This document shows, in pieces, positions 1-6,836 of a stretch of DNA of 52,271 nt. The DNA is from Streptomyces sp. RB17 (lineage in GTDB: Bacteria > Actinomycetota > Actinomycetes > Streptomycetales > Streptomycetaceae), in NCBI RefSeq assembly GCF_009604455.1, contig NZ_WEGL01000018.1, forward strand, positions 1 to 52,271. Direction: 5' to 3'. Position numbers and translations under genes: made by a program. Within the stretch, counting starts at the first letter, position 1; each line of letters starts with the position of its first letter. The notes beneath the pieces were generated by a model. The model saw only the letters and a program-made list of their open reading frames with translations, had not been told where the DNA came from and searched no databases.

Positions 1-527
1 TCCTCCTCCACCCACTGATCGCCTGGCTCCCTCTCATCGAGTAATCCGATCGCCTGACGGCGACTCCCCAAAGATCGTGCTGGCCAAATGCGGGGATCAG
101 GCGGCGAGGGTGAGGTCGAGGCGGGCGGGGCGGAGCGGGAAAACCCGATGCGGGCGGCGGGCTGAACAGCGGGCGGGGTTGCACAGTGCAGATGTGGGTG
201 CTGGCGCCTGAGCTGTGGCAGGCCTCCTGCAGGAGCACAGCCTGAGTGTCGATCGGATCGAGGTACCACACGCCTGAGTCCGCCAACCCCCTCTCATGCA
301 GCCTGTTCCACGCACGACAACGCATGCGCAGAACACACCCCTCGAGCCGGGCTGATCCTTTACGGACCGCACGGTCTTGTGCTGGGCCGGACCGCGATGC
401 GCTACGCGGACTCCGCCCGGGCCCTACTGGAGCAAGCCGCCGAGGCTGGCCCAGCTAGATGATCGATTCCCAGGGTTGGCAGGGAAATGAGTGGCCCCGG
501 CGTGTAGAGGTCCGTACCGTCGCGCGC
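1..527. other. Unassigned left edge
   Basis: I see no complete gene here. A + strand frame stopping near 460 encodes a plausible C-terminal tail (it contains RTAMRYADSARALLEQAAEA), which may be the 3' end of a truncated gene. A - strand frame ending near 97 gives a tail with PLRPARLDLTLAA. Neither has a recognisable domain. The stretch is best read as gene debris in front of the MOSC gene. Confidence 0.35.
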
Positions 528-1178
528 ATGAAGCTGCTCTCCGTCAATGTCGGCAAGCCTCGACCCAACCCTTGGAAGGGCCTCAGCGCGACAGGCATCG
601 ACAAGCGGCCTGTTGATGGTGCGGTCGCCGTCATCGCCCCCGGTCCCAAGGGCACCGGCGAGGTCGGTCTCGTAGGCGACCGCGTCTACGACGTGAAGCA
701 CCATGGCGGTTCCGATCAGGCTGTCTACGCCTATGGCCGGGAGGATCTCGACGGGTGGGAGGCGGAGCTGGGTAGGCCGCTTACCAACGGCGTCTTCGGG
801 GAGAACCTCACGACCCTCGGCCTCGATGTCAACGGCGCCCTGATCGGTGAGCGTTGGCGCATCGGGCCGGATGTGGTTCTGGAGGTGTCGTGCGCGAGGA
901 TTCCATGTGCGACGTTCCAGGGATGGCTGGAGCGAGAGGGCTGGATCAAGCGGTTTACCCAGGCCGCGGTGCCGGGCGCCTATCTGCGCGTGATCGAGCC
1001 GGGAGACATCCGGGCTTCCGACCCCGTCGAGATCGTGCACCGGCCCGACCACGACGTGACCGTCGCGCTCGTCTTCCGCGCGATGACACTCGAGCCGGAC
1101 CTACTGCCGCGGCTGCTGGTCGCTGACGCGCTGCCCGAGGAGGAAAGGGAACTGGCCCGCAGGCGCTCGACCGCGTGA
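528..1178 (+). CDS. MOSC domain-containing protein (YiiM-like)
   Basis: Predicted protein of 216 aa. MOSC domains are sulfur-carrier modules related to the C-terminus of molybdenum cofactor sulfurase, and YiiM-type members act in detoxifying N-hydroxylated base analogues with a molybdenum cofactor. The sequence shows the family's DVKHHGGSDQAVYAYGRED block and a later Cys-containing block, SCARIPCATFQGW, where the conserved MOSC cysteine lies. I chose the ATG at 528 because the homologous part begins MKLLSVNVGKPR; an upstream in-frame start at 459 would add residues without similarity to the family. The gene ends 18 bp before the IS3-type element, so it appears intact. The exact substrate cannot be told from sequence. 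Confidence 0.85.
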   Translation: MKLLSVNVGKPRPNPWKGLSATGIDKRPVDGAVAVIAPGPKGTGEVGLVGDRVYDVKHHGGSDQAVYAYGREDLDGWEAELGRPLTNGVFGENLTTLGLDVNGALIGERWRIGPDVVLEVSCARIPCATFQGWLEREGWIKRFTQAAVPGAYLRVIEPGDIRASDPVEIVHRPDHDVTVALVFRAMTLEPDLLPRLLVADALPEEERELARRRSTA

Positions 1179-1255
1179 ATGATCGATTTCGGGCCCTCCA
1201 CCTTGATCGTGGACACCTCGACACTGGATCTTGAGTCCAGGGAGAGGAGTCCCAG

Positions 1256-1540
1256 GTGGGGACCTACAAGTACTCGGCGGAGTTCCGGGCCGACGCGGTG
1301 GCGCTGGCCCGATCATCGGGCCGACCCGTATCACGCATTGCCGCCGAGCTCGGTGTGAATCACGAGACCCTGCGACAGTGGATCAAGACGGCGGAGAAGG
1401 CCGAGAGGCCCGAGGCGGTCGCGGAGTCCGTGAAGGACGCGGAGATCGCGGCCTTGCGCAAGCAGATCCGCGAGCTGGAGATGGAACGCGACATCCTGCG
1501 CCGGGCGGCCAAGTATTTTGCGGGCGAGACGAACTGGTGA
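1256..1540 (+). CDS. IS3-family transposase OrfA
   Basis: This 94-aa protein supplies the DNA-binding half of an IS3 transposase. The N-terminus (SAEFRADAVALARSSGR, then VSRIAAELGVNHETLRQWI) is the HTH_Tnp_1 helix-turn-helix. The C-terminus, about residues 60-90, is a leucine-zipper-like helix ending in MERDILRRAAKYF. The start is GTG 1256, preceded by a purine-rich GGAGAGGAG ribosome site. The stop overlaps the GTG start of orfB by GTGA, an arrangement suited to translational coupling or frameshifting, which IS3 elements use to make the OrfAB fusion transposase. Confidence 0.92.
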   Translation: MGTYKYSAEFRADAVALARSSGRPVSRIAAELGVNHETLRQWIKTAEKAERPEAVAESVKDAEIAALRKQIRELEMERDILRRAAKYFAGETNW

Positions 1541-2415
1541 GCCGCTTCGAGTTCGTCGCCGACCACCGTGACGCCTTCGGTGTGAAGCGGCTGTGCACCG
1601 TGCTGAACCTGTCGAGGTCCGGGTTCTACCGGTGGCTGAGGACCGCGCCGACCCGCGCCGCGAAGGCCGCACTCACCCGACGGATACGCAAGGTCCACGC
1701 CGAGTCCGGGAGGACGTACGGGGCCAAGCGGATCACCGCCGAGCTCCGCGCCAACGGTGTGATGGTGAACCGCAAGCGCGTCGAGCGGCTCATGCGCCAA
1801 CACGCGATCCAGGGAAGGAAGTTGAAGCGGCGACACCTCACCACCATTGCGGACCCCGCTGCCCAGGCGGTGCCCGATCTACTCAGGCGCAACTTCACCG
1901 CATCCGCCCCCAACCGGGCCTGGGTCGGTGACATCACCTACCTGCCCATCGCCGGCGGGAAGTTCCTGTATCTGGCCACCGTCATCGATGTCTACTCCCG
2001 TCGCCTGCTGGGCTGGTCGATAGCCGATCACATGCGGGCAGGACTCGTCACCGACGCGCTCAACGCCGCCGTCCGCACTCGCGGCGGCCAGGTGAACGAC
2101 GTCATTTTTCACAGCGATCACGGAGCTCAGTACGGCTCGAAGGCATTCGCCGACGCCTGCCACCGGGCCGGGATCCGCCGATCCACGGGAGCGGTCGGCA
2201 TCTCCGCGGACAACGCCGCCGCGGAGTCGTTCTTCGCCTCCTTGAAGCGGGAGATCCTGCCCGGTCGGCACGGCTGGCCGACAGAACGGGCCGCGCGGCT
2301 CGCGGTCTTCCGCTGGCTCGGCTTCTACAACCACCGGCGCCGGCACTCCACGATCGGCTACCTCGCGCCGGTCGTCTTCGAACAAAGATCAACTACGCTG
2401 GTCATCGCTGCATGA
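1537..2415 (+). CDS. IS3-family transposase OrfB (integrase core)
   Basis: This 292-aa protein is the catalytic part of the transposase. An HTH_21 region (YGAKRITAELRANG) precedes the rve/DDE core. The DDE triad is visible: Asp in WVGDITYLP, Asp in FHSDHGAQYGS and Glu in AAAESFFASLKRE, followed by the usual NHRRRHSTIGYLAP tail. The GTG start at 1537 overlaps the orfA stop. Length and motifs are those of a full-length protein, so this copy may still be active. A longer frame opening at 1231 is a shadow over orfA and is not used. Confidence 0.92.
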   Translation: MSRFEFVADHRDAFGVKRLCTVLNLSRSGFYRWLRTAPTRAAKAALTRRIRKVHAESGRTYGAKRITAELRANGVMVNRKRVERLMRQHAIQGRKLKRRHLTTIADPAAQAVPDLLRRNFTASAPNRAWVGDITYLPIAGGKFLYLATVIDVYSRRLLGWSIADHMRAGLVTDALNAAVRTRGGQVNDVIFHSDHGAQYGSKAFADACHRAGIRRSTGAVGISADNAAAESFFASLKREILPGRHGWPTERAARLAVFRWLGFYNHRRRHSTIGYLAPVVFEQRSTTLVIAA

Positions 2416-2441
2416 CAACCGGTGTCCACGATCAAGGTGGA

Positions 2442-2709
2442 AGCCCCCCAGGCGCCGCACCCGCACCCGGAGCACCACCCGGCGGTCATCCACCGGCACG
2501 TCGGCCACCGTCCGCAGCTGATATCCGTGCACCCGCCCGGACGACGCTCCGCACACCGGGCAGACCGCTGCCTCCGTCGGCGTTCGAGCTCGCACGACGA
2601 TCCGCTCGCCCTCGTCGGCGACCACCTCTATGACCAGCGGGTACAGACCCGAAAAGACCGTTTGCACAAGCTCGTTGACATCCTTCACGGGAACGTCAAC
2701 GACTCTCAC
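2442..2709 (-). pseudogene. Truncated ISL3-family transposase (N-terminus only)
   Basis: About 88 residues remain of a transposase that is normally near 500 aa. The surviving part includes VCPVCGASSGRVHGY, the first half of the ISL3 zinc ribbon, and VADVPVDDRRVVLRVRVRR. It aligns with the start of the complete ISL3 transposase at 49622 (CPMCGALTGKVHGY, VGDVPVDGRR). The coding sequence stops matching exactly at the right end of IS3 copy 1 (2441), and the remainder of the gene is not found to the left. Just upstream of its start, at about 2720-2745, lies a stretch (CACCACCGAATGTGCGACAG) that looks like the ISL3 terminal repeat. Confidence 0.8.
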
Positions 2710-2874
2710 GAGTCTCTGTCACCACCGAATGTGCGACAGGGCCGTTGATTTACACTCCCCAGGGTGCAGGATGCAGACCAGTTCTTCCGAGAGCTTCGTT
2801 GCTATGACACGCCAACCTCTTCACCCCGCCGCCGGGCTGGAAAGACATCAGTGCCGCAGTTATGCGCACGCTGC

Positions 2875-3762
2875 TTATTCCCTGTTCAGCACTGCGGGGA
2901 TGTTGACCTGGAAGTGGATGAATTCGTACATGCTGTAGTCGGTGTATTCCTTCATCGCGAGCGCTTCGCGGACCTGAGCGGCTGACAGTCCCTTGTCCCG
3001 GGCGTCCCGTGCCAGGCTGGTCAGCTTCTCGAGGTAGTTGATCGAGTGCAGGATGTCTGCACGGCGCATAGGCCGGCCGTGGCCCGGCACGATCAGGGTG
3101 TCATCGTCGAGGATGTCGTGCAGGCGCCGGTAGGTGACGAGCGCCTCGTCGGCCCGCCCCTCCAACAGCCAGGGGAATGCCGGGGGCGGCGCCTGCAGCA
3201 TGTTCCCGACGAAGACGATGTTGTCTTCGCGCATGCGGACGACCAGGTCGCCGTCGGTCTGGGCGTAGCCGATGTGCTCGATGTCCACATGCTTGCCTCC
3301 CAGATCTACGGAGCACGACCCGGAGACCGTAACGTCCGCTGAGCGGGCTACCGCCTCTTCGATGCCGGCGTCCGCGCCGAGCAAGTCGATCATGAAGGCG
3401 CGGTCCTGCTCGAAGCGCTCGTCGATCACACGCTTGGTCGCCTCATGGTGAATGATCACCGTCTGCGACGGGAAGGCGAAATTTCCGAAGCAATGATCAC
3501 CGTGGAAACTGGTGTTGACCAAGAACCGAATGGGCAGCGCGGTCACTTTGCGCACCTCGCCGATGACCTGGGACGCCAAACGGCCGTTGCTCAACGATTC
3601 GACCGCCAGCACTCCCGAATCACCCACGATGAACCCGGCGTTGGTCGCGGTGTGGTCGGTGTCGTCGACGTCTGTCGCCATGACTGCGTATACGCCGTCA
3701 GCGAGTTCGCGCGCGCGCATCTGGACATCGGCAAGTTCGAAAGGTCTGTTCTTCTGCTGCAT
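2875..3762 (-). CDS. MBL-fold metallo-hydrolase-like protein with altered metal ligands
   Basis: Predicted cytosolic protein of 295 aa with a metallo-beta-lactamase fold. The ATG at 3762 is preceded by AGAAAGAA and fits the domain start. The fold's landmarks are present: NTSFHGDHCFGN at residues 83-94, AQTDGDLVV at 167-175, FVGNML at 184-189 and VPGHGRPM at 225-232. Compared with the family pattern HxHxDH / HTxGD / GD / H, three ligand positions differ: Ser85 for the first His, Gln168 for the third-motif His and Asn187 for the bridging Asp. His87, Asp89, His90 and His228 remain. The protein could bind one metal, use a different metal, or be non-catalytic. It lies on the same strand as the RclA-like gene but 478 bp away. 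Confidence 0.8.
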   Translation of the reverse strand: MQQKNRPFELADVQMRARELADGVYAVMATDVDDTDHTATNAGFIVGDSGVLAVESLSNGRLASQVIGEVRKVTALPIRFLVNTSFHGDHCFGNFAFPSQTVIIHHEATKRVIDERFEQDRAFMIDLLGADAGIEEAVARSADVTVSGSCSVDLGGKHVDIEHIGYAQTDGDLVVRMREDNIVFVGNMLQAPPPAFPWLLEGRADEALVTYRRLHDILDDDTLIVPGHGRPMRRADILHSINYLEKLTSLARDARDKGLSAAQVREALAMKEYTDYSMYEFIHFQVNIPAVLNRE

Positions 3763-4240
3763 GGTTCTTTCTCTTCTGGAAGACGGGACGGCTGGTCGAC
3801 CTCGTTCAGCGCCTGCGGCTTGAGGCATGCCTTCGTTCGCACGGGGGGGCTGAGCCGGACAACGGTCAGGAGAGCCCTGGTGCCTGGTGTGCGAGTAGGT
3901 GGGTGATTGAGGTGGTGAGCGCTGCGCCTGGCAGTCGGCGTCGCCGGCGTGCACGTCGTAGATCGCGAACGTCGACCGGCCCCGGCCGCGGAGTGAGGGC
4001 GATGGCTTTCCGCTCCTTCTGGACCCTCTCTCATCGGCTTGGGCCTTTCCTCGACGTATGCACGGGTGCCCTTCGCCTCTTTGAGCCTGTCCTATTTGTC
4101 TCATGGTCGGACGGCAGTTGCATCCCGCTCCGACGCGGGCTTCCGTCGATGCCACGTGAAGCCGCGTTGAGGCATGCGACCTGGGCCTGGTTGCACGCCG
4201 TGCCTGGGTAGATGCCCGTCGTGTGCGCTGCTGGGCAGGT
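3763..4240. other. Intergenic, no gene seen
   Basis: This 478-bp gap between the MBL-fold gene and the RclA-like gene has long frames on both strands, but they have no recognisable domain and their upstream extensions lack plausible starts. It probably holds the promoter and leader of the MBL-fold gene. No clear hairpin or repeat was found by eye. Confidence 0.4.
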
Positions 4241-5626
4241 TCAGGAGAGGACCTTGTCGAAGACCTCGTTGAGGGCTTCGGTCGAGCTCGGGTGGGTGTA
4301 GATCGAGTCGCGGAGCTGCGTGGCCGTGATGTTGTGCCGCATGGCCAGCGCGACGGTGTTGATGATCTCCTGCGCGTCGATGCTGAGCAGAGCGGCTCCG
4401 AGAATCAGGTCGGTGTCCGAGTCCACGATGAACTTCATGACGCCGCGGGTTTCCTCGACGGTGTAGGCGCGGGGCATGGCCACGATGTCTGCGACCTTCT
4501 CCCGCGAGACCTTGATGCTGAATCCTTGTGCACGCGCCTGGCTCTCGGTCAGTCCCACAGTGGCGAGTGGAGGGGTGATGAACAGGGTGTGGGGCACTGC
4601 CCTGCGGTCACTCGTGGTGCGCTTGCCTTCACCCAGGAGCTGGTCCAGGACGATGCGCGCGTCGTCCAGGGAGATGTAGGTGAACTGCTCGCCGCCGTTG
4701 ACGTCGCCGAGTGCGTAGATGTGCGGTTGGCTGCTGCGCAGGTACTCGTCCACCACAATCGCGCCGTTCGGCGCGGTCCGGACGCCGGCGGCGTCGAGCC
4801 GGAGGCGGTCCGTGACGGGTCGGCGCCCGGTGGCGGGCAGCAGTGCGGAGGCCTCGACGGTGTGTGTCCGCCCGTCCTTCTCGTATACGACCGTTGAGAC
4901 GGCGCCGCTGTCGCGCACCTCGGTGACCTTCGCGGCGGTGATGACGCGGATGCCATCGCCGGTGAGGATCTCCTCGACGGACTGGGCGATGTCCTCGTCC
5001 TCCCGCGGCAGGAGCCGGCCGGCTGCTTCGAGGACCGTGACCTCGGTGCCGAAGTGCCGGTAGATGCCCGCGAACTCCAGGCCGAGGTATCCGCCTCCGA
5101 GGACGACGAGCCGCTCGGGCAGGTTCTGTGTGCGGGTGAGTTCCGTGCTGGAGACCAGGTGGGAGCTGCCCGCGAGGCCGGGAATCGGGGGGAGCACCGG
5201 CTCGGATCCGGTGTTGAGCAGGATCGTGGGGGCGGTGACGGTGATGAGGTCCGGTCCCTCTCCGACGGAGACGGTGTGCGGATCGACGAACCGGGCCGTG
5301 CCGGTGATGACTGTCGCGGTGTCCTTGCCGTTCAGAGCCTCGAAGTTGCCGGCGCGGAAGGCACTGGTCAGCGCGCGGACGCCGGCGATCGAGTGGGCGA
5401 AGAACTCCTGCGCGTCGTCCTTGAGGCGCTTGGTGTTCGCGTAGTGGACGAGCATTTTGGTCGGTACACAGCCGACGTTCGGGCAGGTCCCGCCGTACAT
5501 GTTCTCGGACTGCTCGATCAGGACCACTCGGCGGCCGGCGTCGGCGAGCACACGCGCGGCGGTCTTGCCGCCCTTGCCGAAGCCGATGACCAGAATATCC
5601 GCGGTGAGTGCTGTGGTGATCTCCAT
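4241..5626 (-). CDS. rclA: RclA-like FAD/NAD(P)-dependent disulfide oxidoreductase
   Basis: Predicted flavoprotein of 461 aa in the pyridine nucleotide-disulfide reductase family. The FAD site is VIGFGKGGKTAARVLADAG near residue 13, and the redox-active disulfide is GGTCPNVGCVPTK, with Cys48 and Cys53. The NAD(P) site is VVLGGGYLGLEFAG, the second FAD motif is YALGDVNGGEQFTY, and the dimer His-Glu pair is in YTHPSSTEALNE. E. coli RclA, which protects against reactive chlorine species and reduces hypothiocyanous acid, has the same layout; mercuric reductases are related but usually carry an extra C-terminal Cys pair that is absent here. The gene diverges from an RclR-like regulator 73 bp away, which strengthens the assignment. 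The substrate is inferred. Confidence 0.8.
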   Translation of the reverse strand: MEITTALTADILVIGFGKGGKTAARVLADAGRRVVLIEQSENMYGGTCPNVGCVPTKMLVHYANTKRLKDDAQEFFAHSIAGVRALTSAFRAGNFEALNGKDTATVITGTARFVDPHTVSVGEGPDLITVTAPTILLNTGSEPVLPPIPGLAGSSHLVSSTELTRTQNLPERLVVLGGGYLGLEFAGIYRHFGTEVTVLEAAGRLLPREDEDIAQSVEEILTGDGIRVITAAKVTEVRDSGAVSTVVYEKDGRTHTVEASALLPATGRRPVTDRLRLDAAGVRTAPNGAIVVDEYLRSSQPHIYALGDVNGGEQFTYISLDDARIVLDQLLGEGKRTTSDRRAVPHTLFITPPLATVGLTESQARAQGFSIKVSREKVADIVAMPRAYTVEETRGVMKFIVDSDTDLILGAALLSIDAQEIINTVALAMRHNITATQLRDSIYTHPSSTEALNEVFDKVLS

Positions 5627-5699
5627 GTGTCGAGTCTGCGGCGCGGCCGCTGGTGCAACTAGACTCGATCGTCTCGCTTTCCTGCCCGAAAGTCTCATC
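5627..5699. promoter_or_regulatory. Divergent promoter between rclA-like and rclR-like genes
   Basis: Only 73 bp separate the two start codons, so both promoters and any operator must lie here or overlap the coding ends. A short inverted pair, CGAGTC at 5631-5636 and GACTCG at 5662-5667, is visible and could be a regulator site. This is the arrangement expected for an AraC-type activator that controls its divergent neighbour. Confidence 0.5.
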
Positions 5700-6638
5700 A
5701 TGGACTCAGTCAGCCGACTGCTGCGCATGGCCCGCCTCCAGGCCGGCCTCGACAAGCGCTGCCTGCTCGGAGCCGGTACCAGGATGGACGTGCCGGCATA
5801 CGGGCAGCTGGAGGCACCCTTCCACGTGCTGCTGGACGGCGCATGCCGACTGCAGGTGGGCACGGTCCTGCTCGACCTGCACCCCGGAGATGTGGTGATG
5901 ATCCCGAGCGGCGCTCCGCACCGGGTGATCACTGACGGCGAAGCCGGCCCGACGGGGACGACGGAGACCGCCGGCGACGTGTTCGTGACCACGCGCAGCG
6001 AGCACGGCGGCAAGCCCGTCATCGACCTGTTCTGCGGGCACTACACCTTTGACGCCGGTGCGGGCTCGCTGCTGTTCGCAAGCCTGCCCGATCCGGTGCA
6101 TGTCTCCTTCGGGCAGTCGGCCGAGAGCGACGAGGTGCTGCGCATGCTGAGCGCTTTGATGCGCGGTGAGGCGCGACGCGAGGGCGAGGGCACCGCGGCG
6201 ATCCTCTCTGCTCTGTGCACCGTACTGCTGGCGATGGTGCTGCGCACCTCGCGGGGCGACACCACGCAGGCCACCCTGTGGACCGCGGCGGCCGACGGCC
6301 GCATCGCGTCGGCCGTCGAGGGCATGCTGAACGATCCAGGGGCCGACTGGACGATCGAACGGCTCAGCCGCGCGGCCGCCATGTCCCGTGCCACCTTCCT
6401 GCGCCACTTCACCCGGGACACGGGGACGACTGTGGGCGCCTTCCTTGCGCGGGCGCGGCTGATGGCGGCAGCGGAACTGCTCACCACCACCGACGCAACC
6501 GTCGCGAGTGTCGCCGGCCAGGTCGGCTACTCCTCCGAGTCCGCGTTCTCACGGGCCTTCCGGGCACATCTCGGCACGACACCCGCCCGCTTCCGGCGCG
6601 AGAGACCGCTGGCACCAGGAGCAACGAAGACCAGATGA
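5700..6638 (+). CDS. rclR: AraC-family regulator resembling RclR
   Basis: This 312-aa regulator has an N-terminal cupin-type sensor domain and a C-terminal AraC DNA-binding domain with two helix-turn-helices (LSRAAAMSRATFLRHF and VASVAGQVGYSSESAFSRAF). The start MDSVSRLL...LDKRCLLG matches the opening of E. coli RclR (MDALSRLL...IDKNCVLG) and keeps its Cys21 at the same residue number. A second cysteine, Cys112 in LFCGHY, falls where RclR has Cys89 in a V/F-C-G context. Those two cysteines are the oxidant sensors in E. coli RclR. I therefore infer a redox-responsive activator of the divergent rclA-like gene. The metal-binding His block HPGDVVMIPSGAPH is also present. Confidence 0.82.
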   Translation: MDSVSRLLRMARLQAGLDKRCLLGAGTRMDVPAYGQLEAPFHVLLDGACRLQVGTVLLDLHPGDVVMIPSGAPHRVITDGEAGPTGTTETAGDVFVTTRSEHGGKPVIDLFCGHYTFDAGAGSLLFASLPDPVHVSFGQSAESDEVLRMLSALMRGEARREGEGTAAILSALCTVLLAMVLRTSRGDTTQATLWTAAADGRIASAVEGMLNDPGADWTIERLSRAAAMSRATFLRHFTRDTGTTVGAFLARARLMAAAELLTTTDATVASVAGQVGYSSESAFSRAFRAHLGTTPARFRRERPLAPGATKTR

Positions 6639-6647
6639 CTGTGGGTG

Positions 6648-6745
6648 GGGGCGGGGCGGAGCAGGGCGTTGATGGTGGCCCAGCAGCCGACGTGCGGGCG
6701 GACCTCGGGCAAGACTTTGGCGCAGAGATTGTTGGGTCGCACCCG
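6648..6745 (-). pseudogene. ISL3-family transposase remnant
   Basis: About 30 residues on the minus strand (NNLCAKVLPEVRPHVGCWAT, followed by INALLRP) match the segment of the complete ISL3 transposase near 50340-50410 (HNLCDKVQAEVRAHAPCWAT). No other part of the gene is found, so this is a small relic wedged between the AraC regulator and the ABC exporter gene. Confidence 0.65.
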
Positions 6746-6836
6746 GGCGCCCTGCCAGGATTGCTCCCGGTGGGTTTCCCCGGCCCGCCCGCCGAACCCT
6801 GCGGGTGTGGTGCATCGACCTGGCCATCCGGTTCTG

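Larger units (their letters stand above)
1197..2441 (+). mobile_element. IS3-family insertion sequence, copy 1
   Basis: The element is bounded by a perfect 21-bp terminal inverted repeat: TCCACCTTGATCGTGGACAC(C) at 1197-1217 and its complement at 2421-2441. Between the ends lie orfA and orfB in the usual IS3 layout. No convincing target duplication is visible. On the right the element abuts a cut-off ISL3 transposase gene, and on the left it lies 18 bp past the MOSC stop, so a deletion or rearrangement probably followed insertion. Its ends resemble those of the second IS3-type element at 28258-29551. Confidence 0.9.

Noticed and set aside
1231..1536. In-frame extension of IS3 copy 1 orfB upstream to 1231
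   Set aside because: It overlaps orfA entirely, and the homologous OrfB sequence begins at the GTGA overlap at 1537.
2389..2441. C-terminal residues FHLDRGHRLSCSDDQRS of the truncated ISL3 frame
   Set aside because: They are translated from the terminal repeat of IS3 copy 1 and are not part of the ISL3 protein.
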